Shown here piece after piece: positions 18,453 through 26,577 of a stretch of DNA of 29,117 bases (the first letter of the stretch is position 1; each line of letters opens with the position of its first letter). The stretch comes from Hypsibius dujardini. Lineage: Eukaryota > Tardigrada > Eutardigrada > Parachela > Hypsibiidae. The stretch lies in contig LRSR01003488.1 in assembly GCA_001579985.1 (NCBI GenBank), forward strand, positions 1 through 29,117, in the 5' to 3' direction. Position numbers and translations under genes: made by a program. The notes beneath the pieces are model-generated. The model was not told the origin of the DNA. It was given only the letters and a program-made list of their open reading frames with translations, and ran no database searches.

Positions 18453-20173
18453 TTAGCAAAGTATTTACCAGCCATTTCATTAGCCATGTTTACACCTTTA
18501 ATTGCATGTGGAGCGTAAGTCTGTACTGCGCTGAATAGTCTTGGTAAGAATGCAGCAATTTTGTTCTTCAAGTTGTTGAAAAATCCACTAATCTTACCAC
18601 CCCCAAACTGTATATATCGAGCATTTTTGAAGTCTGCTACAGTGGGCATGTGTACTTCTGTTAGTCTGCTCTGATAATTACTTATGTTTTCCATTTTATT
18701 TCTCTCATAATCTATCTCTAAAATTTCATCAAACAATAGTACTGTGTGCAAATCGTAATTCGATGCTATAGTGCTAAACATTATGTTTAGTTGCAGTTGG
18801 GCATTATTTTTTCCCATACTACTACCCTCAAACGAATCATACTCTGGATCATTAGAGAGTGGAACACCATATATGGTATTTCGCTTATTGTAACAAGACC
18901 CTGTGATACCATCTTTGTATTTTATACTAAATGTGTCGGTGTGATGCAGACCTAATGCCTCTTTCAACATTTGATATGCTCTGGAATAATTGCTTGATAA
19001 ACCATTCATTTTTAGGTTTAAATCGTTATTTGTTGGAACTATTGTTCCATTATAGTCCACCCAGTATTTGTATACGTCAGCTGTCACAAAGTAATGTGAA
19101 TCTAAAGAGTAACTACTCTTAGCTCCAGTTTCTGTCAAAAAGAAAAGTAAGGCTTTTGGATTTACCTGAGAATTAATTCCAAGTTTTATATTAAAATTAA
19201 TCATGTTACCAGAATTTTGAGCTAGATGAGTAGTCTGATATGAAAGTCTTTCATATCTTATCTGCCTCGGAGTGGAGTTTAAATATTGCTGATACGCTAA
19301 CAAAGCATGCGAGTATAATTTTTTTCGCCTAACTAAACAAACTAAATTAGAGACAGAACTGCTGAACGCCACAACCTTTCCAAATAGTGGATTCTCCAGT
19401 GTGCCTATTTTTGCTGAGTTTGTGTCTGCTATAAAACTGGTATATGTATTTTGTGGTTGCATCGTTATTCGAATTCCGAAATTAGGTGGTAACACATCGT
19501 TGACGTTAAAGAAAGGATGATTAACCCTAAAGGCAATCCTCTTGCTGTTTTGTCCCACGTTGGCTGCTAGTAACATCTGTTTTCGTTCTATGCTGCTATT
19601 GGTCGATTTTACGCTAGCTGAGTCTCCCCAGAGATATTCACAACCATTTATACTAGCACTATTTTTTGCAGCAGCGTCTTTTAAAGCTTGACTTTCGTTG
19701 TAGTACCCATACAGACTACCTTGCGTTTGAATTTCGTCTAATGTATACGTTAAAGAGTTCATCATTTGGTTCTGTTGACTAAAGTTTAAAACATACTCGA
19801 TTATTCTCGCGCCATGATTTGCAACTGTGGAATCTACCGACAGAGAACTTATCCAGCTACTATGAAAACTATCTACAAAGTTTACTGGATATGTTTCTAA
19901 AATAGGAGTAACCTGTCCGCTGACAAGCATAGTAACTGATAGGTCATATTCGAAAGATATTTGTGACAAATCTATGCAAGAGCCAGAGTCTCCATCGATC
20001 TCGAATATAATTTCAGATGTATTAGTGTTGTTCTGCTCCATTAGTATGGTTGAACAGTTCTTCGGAGATACCGTCTGATATATAAGGTTTTCAACCACAT
20101 TGTTGATGGGTTGAACCTGAGTCACAAACTGAGAAGGAATGTCAGTAGTGTGAATATTCGCGATCGACAACAT
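18395..20173 (-). CDS. Polinton major capsid protein (double jelly-roll type)
   Basis: 592 residues from ATG 20173. The N-terminal region has the strand pattern common to Polinton capsids (FEIDGDSGSCIDLSQISFEY) and later beta-rich segments (RIAFRVNHPFFN, FGIRITMQPQNT, LQLNIMFSTI). The length fits Polinton and adintovirus hexon-like proteins (about 550-650). Such proteins trimerise into pseudo-hexameric capsomers of an icosahedral shell. After a GGG motif (FGGGK near residue 525) there is a 65-residue tail with an amphipathic helix (FFNNLKNKIAAFLPRLFSAV), which may be cleaved by the protease next door. The gene ends at TAG 18395-18397 and overlaps the protease frame. The fold is inferred from pattern and context, not from a search. 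Confidence 0.85.
   Translation of the reverse strand: MLSIANIHTTDIPSQFVTQVQPINNVVENLIYQTVSPKNCSTILMEQNNTNTSEIIFEIDGDSGSCIDLSQISFEYDLSVTMLVSGQVTPILETYPVNFVDSFHSSWISSLSVDSTVANHGARIIEYVLNFSQQNQMMNSLTYTLDEIQTQGSLYGYYNESQALKDAAAKNSASINGCEYLWGDSASVKSTNSSIERKQMLLAANVGQNSKRIAFRVNHPFFNVNDVLPPNFGIRITMQPQNTYTSFIADTNSAKIGTLENPLFGKVVAFSSSVSNLVCLVRRKKLYSHALLAYQQYLNSTPRQIRYERLSYQTTHLAQNSGNMINFNIKLGINSQVNPKALLFFLTETGAKSSYSLDSHYFVTADVYKYWVDYNGTIVPTNNDLNLKMNGLSSNYSRAYQMLKEALGLHHTDTFSIKYKDGITGSCYNKRNTIYGVPLSNDPEYDSFEGSSMGKNNAQLQLNIMFSTIASNYDLHTVLLFDEILEIDYERNKMENISNYQSRLTEVHMPTVADFKNARYIQFGGGKISGFFNNLKNKIAAFLPRLFSAVQTYAPHAIKGVNMANEMAGKYFANQGGSALSLKKSQSYMKKL
18421..18431 (-). promoter_or_regulatory. Candidate -1 ribosomal frameshift site between capsid and protease
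   Basis: On the minus strand the capsid frame reads through TTT followed by eight A residues. This contains two canonical heptamers in the capsid phase: U UUA AAA (18431-18425) and A AAA AAA (18428-18422). A shift of -1 here leaves the capsid frame, which stops 24 bases on, and enters the open protease frame. Both frames are open together only from 18452 to 18395, so the slippery run lies inside the narrow overlap. I see no strong downstream stem-loop, which weakens the case somewhat. Confidence 0.6.
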
Positions 20174-20282
20174 TTTGGACAATTAGGGTTTGCTTATACT
20201 TGATAATAAATAAAAAAATGAATTGTATTTTGTTTTATAAAAAAGGTAATCTGTTAAGCTACGTCTAATCTACCTTAGCAGA
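20174..20282. other. Spacer between capsid and polymerase genes
   Basis: 109 bp of AT-rich sequence carrying the promoter of the capsid gene and the 3' end of the polymerase gene, both on minus. Nothing else stands out. Confidence 0.4.
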
Positions 20283-23200
20283 TTACTTTTTTTGTTTTGT
20301 TTTGTAATGACCATAAGCGTATGTTCTAATCCCATCACCTCTCAAATAACGTTTGTCGTCGTAGTTTGCTAGTCCTATTTTATTATTTACCTGTGAATAT
20401 ATCTCATGTTGCCTGCTTCTAAACGTGTTGAAACTCACAACAGTCTGTTCGTTTTTGTACAAACAATTAATGAAATTATCTAGCGTTAAAGTACCTTTTG
20501 GAACTCCTTTAGTAGCTTGCTTTGGTTTTGCAATCTGTTTGTTTACAGTGTCATATACTTCACAATGATACATTTTAGGTCTTATGGAAATTACTTCAGA
20601 TAACAATCTGAGATTTTTACCATCTTGAACTTCATCTTTAAATTTACCTATTACACCTTTATTGTTCTTATTATGAAGAAAATGAGTTTCAGGAAAGACT
20701 GATAAATCAAAATGAGATGCAAACTGCTCGTCATCTCTCAAGTCTTCATATATATCCTCCGTGTTAATTAAATATATCAAACTATCTGTGTCACCGTTGG
20801 CAAACTGGCAATTTTCGGTTCCATATTTTGCTATCATAACGTCATAATGAAATTTGTACATATGGAGTTTGCTATTATCCAGAATAGTAACCCCTATAGC
20901 CACCGGCTTACACAATTTAACTTCTTTCTTACCCATTTTACAAATCACTAAGTTTTCATGTATCGCAAGCGAATCGTTGAAAAACGGGTCTGGCACAATC
21001 TTATTTGTATATTGTTTTCTTTTGGTGCAGACTTTCACGTCTTGGTATAATCTCACGTTTTCCATTGTTTTTCCAAATACTGAGTTATTCATTAACTTGA
21101 AGAAATCTTTCTCAAAAGCCGTCACCCCTGGTTTAGTTCGTTGAGATATGTTGAATTTGATATAAGGCGCCATAAAAGCTTCTTGTTTGAACCGAATGAC
21201 ATCATGTATTTTTGTTACTATAGCCCCTTTACTGATGTAATATTGTAAGTTTTTGATATGAACAGGATAATTAAGCTTTGGTTCAAGACTTGAGATAAGT
21301 TTTTCGCTAGCAGTATAATGTATACCTGATTTAAGCTTCTTTGCTTTTTTACTTAGCATGTCTTCGGTGATAATTTTTTTCTCTGGTGCCATTGGCATAT
21401 CGTTAAATAAATCGTGTAATTCGTCTGGAAAATGGATATCTACCACAAACAAATAACCATAATCACCTTCAACATCTAAGCCCATTATGTCATTTATATT
21501 AAACCCATTTAGATGTTCAAACCCACCAATTGGAAGTTTCTGACACATTACATAACTATAAAGAGCAATTGCATCTAAATACATTCCGTATAAGGTTTTT
21601 AACGTCTCATCATAATCTGGCAAATACTTATTGTTTGCCTTGATGTGTCTCCTAACAACATTAACATTTCCTCCTCTAACTGCTCTTTCCCATAACATGT
21701 AGTCATTCTCATCTGTTAACAATTCAAGTTCTACTTTCGTCATCTTAAGCATAGCATCAAAGGCTAAAGATGGGGCAGTTATATAGTGTATCGGGTCTAA
21801 TTCATAGTACTGTAGACAAATATCTCTGAATCTTTCAAAAACATCTGCTAAAATGGTTACGTCCGAATAAAGATACAGATCATGATAGTCACCCATATTC
21901 TCACATTTCATTGTATCCCACACTTCTTCAAAGTATTTATATTCTTCATCTGTACATGGTTTTTGCTTCAGATGATCGTAGAAGTCTGCCTGGGATGGTT
22001 TCTCTCTCAGTTCAAATTTTTCAAAACCATCTATGAAACTGTATGGATAAATACCTTTCTTTTGGAATAGCTTAGAATTAGTACCAAAGTGTTTATCTGT
22101 TTGTTTGAAATCATTTTCACCCAAGTTATTAGCTAAGTTAGATAGAGAAGACAACAGAAATTGACAAGAGTCTAGGAAGTCTATACCCATAGTTTTACCA
22201 TCTTCGAGCTTAATAGTACCACTTACTTTACTGTATTTCTCCATAGTCTTTGCAATTACTTTGACGTTCTCAAGTTTATTGATTTGCTTAACAAAGAAGT
22301 GGGTATCGTAATTTTTAGAATTGTGAAATACAACTTTTATTCGGTAGAGGTTATTTCTTATCTTTAAATTACACTGCGAATGAGCAGGTCCACGATATTC
22401 ACCAGTAAAATGATCGTGATCTTTAACTTTAATTAAAGCTTCATCCAACTCATCGAAATTTTCTTTACAGATATAACAGTGTGTAGCTTTATTATGCTCT
22501 TTTATTTGATCGTCACTCATTATGATCAGTTTATTCACTTTCAGGATTTCATGGAAATCTTTAGCATAGACTTCTAGTTGTTTATAGAAGACATCTATCA
22601 CTTCGGTTTCGCTTTTTTTACCTCTATAGAGATATGGTTTATGCTCCTTATAAATTGACACTGGTTGCATAGCAACAGAGCAGGCTACGTGGTGATGTGT
22701 GTTATAAGACTTTGTTTCACATTCACTGACGTTCGCTACGCTCACTTGCTCGCCTCGCTCATTTCCTTCATCAATTTTTTCCAATGCTTTTAATAAGCTC
22801 TCTAAGTCGCAATATAAAACAAAGGGATGACGGAACTGATAAGGATGGTTTTTAAACTTCATGATATTTTCACCTGGTTGGGGCATTACGGTGACTGCTG
22901 ATGGGTGTTCGTGACAATATTTTTTGTGACTATTCAGTAATTTTTCAGTACCGTAATGCTTGAAACAAGATAGGCAGAAAAATTGCTTTCCATTATGTTT
23001 GCTGACTTGAGCGGATAGTAGGCGACTCACATCTTTTACCCAAACGAAATGGTCAGTGATAGTTTCATTGTTGTCTGTTCCATTTCTAATCATCAATAAT
23101 GGAACTTCTCTACTATATTGTTCATTTTGATCTCGGTTGTAATACATCGGCCAAAACGACCTAGTTTTATCCTTAAAATAAATAACTCTGACATTGATTT

Positions 23201-24125
23201 CATTAAGCCTTTCGAATTTTTCTATATCTTTAATCTGCATCGGATATTTTATGTCACCATGTTTTAATTGATTAAAGCATTCTTTGCGTTCTTTGTTTAG
23301 TCTTTGCGGATTTTTTTCTTCACCCCAAAACAGGGCAGCACAAACGGACCAAACAAAACAATAATTATCCTCACCGTTATTTACGTTAACACAAGCTTTC
23401 TTGTTGGCAACATACGCAGGCAACTCTATATAAGTCCCAGCATTAATGGGGTTACTTTCATTAAATTTTATATCCAAATAGAGAACATCTGTCAGAACAA
23501 ATCCAGAACCTTTTAGCATCATTTCACTTATGTATGATACAATCTCATTGTTTTTGTCATTTATAAATTTATCGGTTATCCTACTAAGGTTTTCGACTGA
23601 AACAGGCTTAGTAGCTGTGCGTACTGTTATGTTTTCAGAGTATTGATCATCGAAATTGTATTTCATCATAATTGTAGAAAGTGTGAATATAACTTTGTAG
23701 CCACGCATTCTTTCAAATTGTCTGGTTAGTCGTTCTTTTACAGGCACTCGAACTAAATCAAGGTATTGACTAGCTAAATCCTTTCCATAACTTAAATTAT
23801 TTGATGGAGTAGCGTTCAGAGTGATTCTGTAAGTTTGGGTAGCATTCTGTAGAGCACTACTCACTAATTCGACACTATAAGGATCATACAAACTTTTCAC
23901 ATTAATATTTACTTCATCTTCCAGTGGTTGCTCTGCTTCCTTAAAAAGATTATCTATTTGAACTCGGTTTTCATAGTCTTCGATTATTTGAATATAATTG
24001 TTGACTTCTTCAGTCGTAGCTCTTCGTGAAACAGTAGTTGTTTCATATCCTGGAATACGCTTCAATCTTTCATTTGTTCTACTTATCTTTTCAAAATGAC
24101 GAGAAATTAACCGAAGATCAGCCAT
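20283..24125 (-). CDS. Protein-primed family B DNA polymerase of Polinton type
   Basis: 1280 residues from ATG 24125. The 3'-5' exonuclease has ExoI YCDLES (about 438), ExoII HNSKNYDTH (about 600) and ExoIII YSDVTILAD (about 752). The polymerase has motif A YLDAIALYSYVM (about 850), motif B KLMNNSVFGK (about 1010) and motif C NGDTDSLIYL (about 1110). Between ExoI and ExoII sits a zinc-type insert (CYICK, then DHDHFTGEYRGPAHSQC, about 547-582) of the endonuclease VII/HNH style common in these polymerases. The N-terminal region carries a CFVWSVCAALF segment (about 254) and a C-x2-C...H-x4-C finger (about 380-402), also usual in Polinton PolB. All catalytic aspartates are present. It replicates the element from its ends with a protein primer. 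No intron, frameshift or stop is seen. Confidence 0.97.
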   Translation of the reverse strand: MADLRLISRHFEKISRTNERLKRIPGYETTTVSRRATTEEVNNYIQIIEDYENRVQIDNLFKEAEQPLEDEVNINVKSLYDPYSVELVSSALQNATQTYRITLNATPSNNLSYGKDLASQYLDLVRVPVKERLTRQFERMRGYKVIFTLSTIMMKYNFDDQYSENITVRTATKPVSVENLSRITDKFINDKNNEIVSYISEMMLKGSGFVLTDVLYLDIKFNESNPINAGTYIELPAYVANKKACVNVNNGEDNYCFVWSVCAALFWGEEKNPQRLNKERKECFNQLKHGDIKYPMQIKDIEKFERLNEINVRVIYFKDKTRSFWPMYYNRDQNEQYSREVPLLMIRNGTDNNETITDHFVWVKDVSRLLSAQVSKHNGKQFFCLSCFKHYGTEKLLNSHKKYCHEHPSAVTVMPQPGENIMKFKNHPYQFRHPFVLYCDLESLLKALEKIDEGNERGEQVSVANVSECETKSYNTHHHVACSVAMQPVSIYKEHKPYLYRGKKSETEVIDVFYKQLEVYAKDFHEILKVNKLIIMSDDQIKEHNKATHCYICKENFDELDEALIKVKDHDHFTGEYRGPAHSQCNLKIRNNLYRIKVVFHNSKNYDTHFFVKQINKLENVKVIAKTMEKYSKVSGTIKLEDGKTMGIDFLDSCQFLLSSLSNLANNLGENDFKQTDKHFGTNSKLFQKKGIYPYSFIDGFEKFELREKPSQADFYDHLKQKPCTDEEYKYFEEVWDTMKCENMGDYHDLYLYSDVTILADVFERFRDICLQYYELDPIHYITAPSLAFDAMLKMTKVELELLTDENDYMLWERAVRGGNVNVVRRHIKANNKYLPDYDETLKTLYGMYLDAIALYSYVMCQKLPIGGFEHLNGFNINDIMGLDVEGDYGYLFVVDIHFPDELHDLFNDMPMAPEKKIITEDMLSKKAKKLKSGIHYTASEKLISSLEPKLNYPVHIKNLQYYISKGAIVTKIHDVIRFKQEAFMAPYIKFNISQRTKPGVTAFEKDFFKLMNNSVFGKTMENVRLYQDVKVCTKRKQYTNKIVPDPFFNDSLAIHENLVICKMGKKEVKLCKPVAIGVTILDNSKLHMYKFHYDVMIAKYGTENCQFANGDTDSLIYLINTEDIYEDLRDDEQFASHFDLSVFPETHFLHNKNNKGVIGKFKDEVQDGKNLRLLSEVISIRPKMYHCEVYDTVNKQIAKPKQATKGVPKGTLTLDNFINCLYKNEQTVVSFNTFRSRQHEIYSQVNNKIGLANYDDKRYLRGDGIRTYAYGHYKTKQKK

Positions 24126-24196
24126 TGTAAAGTAACCTGAACAAAATTTCTAGTATGATATATTGGAAAAATAAAATCAATTTAAAAAAGATGTAA

Positions 24197-24388
24197 TTAA
24201 CAAGATTTGTTTTTGTAGTAGCGTTGTAAGCTCTCCTCTTTATTTCTTTGATAAGCCTCGGTTGTTTTGAATTTTTGAATAAAGTATTGTTTCTTTTTTT
24301 CAACGTAGAGTTTATATTTTTCTTGATCTTCTTTCAACCTAAGGTAGTAGTTTCTCTGAGCTCGCTTCTGAGCTTCAGTACTAGGCAT
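24197..24388 (-). CDS. Small very basic protein of unknown function
   Basis: 63 residues, ATG 24388, ending 71 bp before the polymerase start on the same strand. It is rich in Lys, Arg, Tyr and Glu with repeated R-x-YY-x-R/K and K-x-x-YF patterns (NYYLRLK, KKQYF, RYYKNK) and should form a single charged helix. It could bind DNA as a core or primer-associated protein. A coding role rests on the proper ATG, strand and position ahead of the polymerase; no family is recognised. Confidence 0.45.
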   Translation of the reverse strand: MPSTEAQKRAQRNYYLRLKEDQEKYKLYVEKKKQYFIQKFKTTEAYQRNKEESLQRYYKNKSC

Positions 24389-24580
24389 TTTCTAATTCTT
24401 GTAGGCAAAGTTTGTGTTGTGTACGATACAGCTATTACTACATCAAAATAAATTCAATGTTAAAAACTCATATATAATTGTGTAAACACGTTTTATCTGA
24501 AACATTTCAGTACTCACTTTCTCCAGGATGTATTGACAAACAACAACAAAAACATTTTTTTGTGTTTATATAATTATCCC
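24389..24580. promoter_or_regulatory. Divergent promoter region
   Basis: AT-rich spacer between the small basic ORF (minus) and the helix-turn-helix ORF (plus). No ORF of its own; it leads into the tandem repeat at 24581. Confidence 0.4.
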
Positions 24581-24640
24581 TTAACACCCGTTAACACCCG
24601 CTGACACATGCTGACACCCGTTGACACCCGTTGACATGCT
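24581..24640 (+). repeat. Six tandem 10-bp repeats (TTGACACCCG) before the HTH ORF
   Basis: Six consecutive 10-base units: ttaacacccg twice, ctgacacatg, ctgacacccg, ttgacacccg and ttgacatgct. The start codon at 24636 lies in the last unit. A period of about one helical turn places the same face of each unit on one side of the DNA, as expected for cooperative protein binding. Confidence 0.8.
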
Positions 24641-24926
24641 CTATTTTTCTCATATAGTATCTGGTCAATACAAAAGGTATTCTTTAGACCACATAAAAGA
24701 AACAATAATTTCTGACAGGGGAAATTTGCCAGTCAAAGATACTTGTCGCAATTTAGAGATTTCAAGGACCACCTATTATAAGTATCTAACATTATTCAAC
24801 ATATGTATAAAAAAGGAGTTACATGGAGGAAACCAAACACAGACAAAAAACCAGCTCACTGACGAAGAAACAATCACAAGACTTGACAACAGCACCCCTG
24901 TTTCCCACAGACCTGGTATCCGCTAG
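24636..24926 (+). CDS. Small helix-turn-helix protein
   Basis: 96 residues. Residues about 15-60 form a HTH of the Psq/transposase-like kind: SLDHIKETIIS, a turn, then VKDTCRNLEIS and RTTYYKYLTLF as recognition helix. The C-terminal third is polar and may be read through into an overlapping gene. It follows directly on six 10-bp repeats, a natural operator, so I infer a sequence-specific DNA-binding regulator of the element. It is the first of three staggered plus-strand ORFs. It could also be the N-terminal part of one protein broken by frame changes. Confidence 0.55.
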   Translation: MLYFSHIVSGQYKRYSLDHIKETIISDRGNLPVKDTCRNLEISRTTYYKYLTLFNICIKKELHGGNQTQTKNQLTDEETITRLDNSTPVSHRPGIR

Positions 24927-25200
24927 ATTATTACAAAAAGAGAGAGAAAATAGAAATTCAGATATAGAATATTGCTGTCAAATAATAAAAGAAAAAGACG
25001 AAATAATCGACACAATAACACAACGAACACGGGATTATTTTGAAGAAAAAAATAAATCTGAAGTTGAGATTGATCTTCCAGGATCTATAAAATTACCTCA
25101 GTGTGAAGTTGATCACGTAAAGACACGAGTGAACAAATTTCTTGAAATTTTGGAAAATGGTATTAAAGGGCCTAGGAAGCTATCTGGAAGCAAAAATTAA
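24823..25200 (+). CDS. Coiled-coil protein overlapping the HTH ORF
   Basis: 125 residues from ATG 24823, overlapping the HTH ORF by 104 bp in the next frame. Residues about 35-75 are a charged helix (ARLLQKERENRN, IIKEKDEIIDTITQR), followed by FEEKNKSEVEIDLPGSIKLP and a further helix. No family recognised. The spacing of frames (each ORF one base on from the last) means this could be expressed by +1 frameshift, as a separate gene, or be the second fragment of a damaged gene. Confidence 0.5.
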   Translation: MEETKHRQKTSSLTKKQSQDLTTAPLFPTDLVSARLLQKERENRNSDIEYCCQIIKEKDEIIDTITQRTRDYFEEKNKSEVEIDLPGSIKLPQCEVDHVKTRVNKFLEILENGIKGPRKLSGSKN

Positions 25201-25414
25201 AGAAGAAGAATATAAAAAAGATTTAAATAATACGTTGAATTACTGTGTGTCAGAACTTGGAATAAATATCATTAAAATAGATTTCAGTTTTATCATAAGA
25301 TGTTTCCTTATAATACTTTTGTCAATCGTAATTGCAATTTATCTCTATGCTAAATTTAAGAAACTTATGATAACTAACACTCGATCTAAAACAGTTACTA
25401 CACATCATTCTTAA
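25157..25414 (+). CDS. Small single-pass membrane protein
   Basis: 85 residues from ATG 25157, overlapping the coiled-coil ORF by 44 bp in a third frame. After a charged N-terminal helix (LEAKIKEEEYKK) there is one strong transmembrane segment (FIIRCFLIILLSIVIAIYLY, about residues 40-65) and a short basic tail. Its last 17 bp overlap the end of a minus-strand ORF that also has one membrane segment. It might be a viroporin-like or envelope-associated protein; this is inference from topology. Confidence 0.5.
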   Translation: MVLKGLGSYLEAKIKEEEYKKDLNNTLNYCVSELGINIIKIDFSFIIRCFLIILLSIVIAIYLYAKFKKLMITNTRSKTVTTHHS

Positions 25415-25646
25415 ACAATGCTTCTCGATTGAAAACATTATTACGACGATTACTTACATTTATTTTTTTGTATACAATAAAGTTAATTATGATATTTAGT
25501 GAGGTAAATAAGATTTCAGCTATACCCAAACTCGCATTACTCCAGCTATTAACAGTTTGCTGATTGCAGTAATCTTTACATGTATCTGAAATAGCTCTAG
25601 TTGCAGTTTCAGTTAAGAAAGTCATTGTGGTATTATCTAAAGCCAT
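25398..25646 (-). CDS. Small membrane protein divergent from the integrase
   Basis: 82 residues from ATG 25646. An N-terminal region with two Cys (CKDYC) and Thr-rich sequence precedes a hydrophobic segment (ILFTSLNIIINFIVYKKI) and a basic Asn/Arg tail. Its start codon and that of the integrase share the four bases CATG at 25644-25647, so the two genes start back to back with overlapping ATGs. No family recognised. Confidence 0.45.
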   Translation of the reverse strand: MALDNTTMTFLTETATRAISDTCKDYCNQQTVNSWSNASLGIAEILFTSLNIIINFIVYKKINVSNRRNNVFNREALFKNDV

Positions 25647-26577
25647 GAATCTCAAAAGTCTTTTCTACGATCCAAAAACCGGCTACCAGTCAGTATCTAA
25701 GCTAAAACATAAACTGGACAATAAAGATTTAACTTCTATAGAGATACAAAAATATCTTAAAAATCAGTACACTAACCAAGTCAATAAGGAATCTAGAAAA
25801 CCAAAGAAATTTAATACAGTCAACGCGTACTTTCCTAGGCAGAATTACCAAATAGATGTGATGATTTATGATCGCTTTATGTTCAACCACTATAAGTACA
25901 TACTGGTATGTATTGATGTCTACTCTCGCTACTTGCAACTTATTCCAATGACCAACCGACGTTTTCCTACTATTATGGAAAATCTAGAAAAGATGTTTGA
26001 ACATATGGGCAAACCTCAGAGCATAAACGCAGACAATGAGTTTAATACAAAGCAGTTTAACAATTACTGTGAAAAAAATAATGTAACCACCTACTTCTCT
26101 GACCCTAATGAGATAAACAAAAACGCAATAGTAGAGCGAGTAAATAGAACAGTGGCACAGATGATTCAAAAGTGGCGAACCGCCACAGGTTTGAGAGCAT
26201 GGTACAAAGTGCTGCCAGACATACAAGATAACTATAATAACACTTTTCACTCTACAATAAAAGCAATACCAATAGATGTGTTTAATAACCAGGATGAAAA
26301 CAAGCAGGAGTACGTTAGTATTGAGCCTAAAATTAAAGTTGGAAATAAAGTACGTATTTCACTCTACAGAAAGACATTTGATAAAGGTGATCGATTGCGG
26401 TATAGTACGGAGTTATATGAAGTGGTTGAACGGGTTAAACATCGCTTTAGATTGCAAAACATTGAAACTAAAACTAACGTAAGAAGGCTGTATAAAGAAT
26501 ACGAGTTATTAGTTGTTAATGATGTTGCTAGTATTACTGCTAAGGAAATAGCTCCTCTAACAGCAACAAACAACTAA
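25645..26577 (+). CDS. Polinton DDE integrase (retroviral-like, rve)
   Basis: 310 residues from ATG 25645. The N-terminus (FYDPKTGYQSVSKLKHKL) is the usual Polinton lead-in. The catalytic core has D in QIDVMIYD (about 71), D in NADNEF (about 130) and E in NAIVERVNRT (about 164), with about 33 residues between the last two, a D,D-35-E arrangement. Downstream, KVGNKVRIS and YEVVERVKHRF form the small beta barrel (SH3/chromo-like) that binds target DNA. It would insert the element's ends with a 6-bp duplication. The gene is intact; its last 38 bp overlap the tail of the fiber-like gene on the other strand. Confidence 0.97.
   Translation: MNLKSLFYDPKTGYQSVSKLKHKLDNKDLTSIEIQKYLKNQYTNQVNKESRKPKKFNTVNAYFPRQNYQIDVMIYDRFMFNHYKYILVCIDVYSRYLQLIPMTNRRFPTIMENLEKMFEHMGKPQSINADNEFNTKQFNNYCEKNNVTTYFSDPNEINKNAIVERVNRTVAQMIQKWRTATGLRAWYKVLPDIQDNYNNTFHSTIKAIPIDVFNNQDENKQEYVSIEPKIKVGNKVRISLYRKTFDKGDRLRYSTELYEVVERVKHRFRLQNIETKTNVRRLYKEYELLVVNDVASITAKEIAPLTATNN

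Noticed and set aside
20854-23516. Plus-strand open frames within the polymerase gene
   Set aside because: They are short hydrophobic antisense shadows of an intact 1280-residue polymerase with all motifs.
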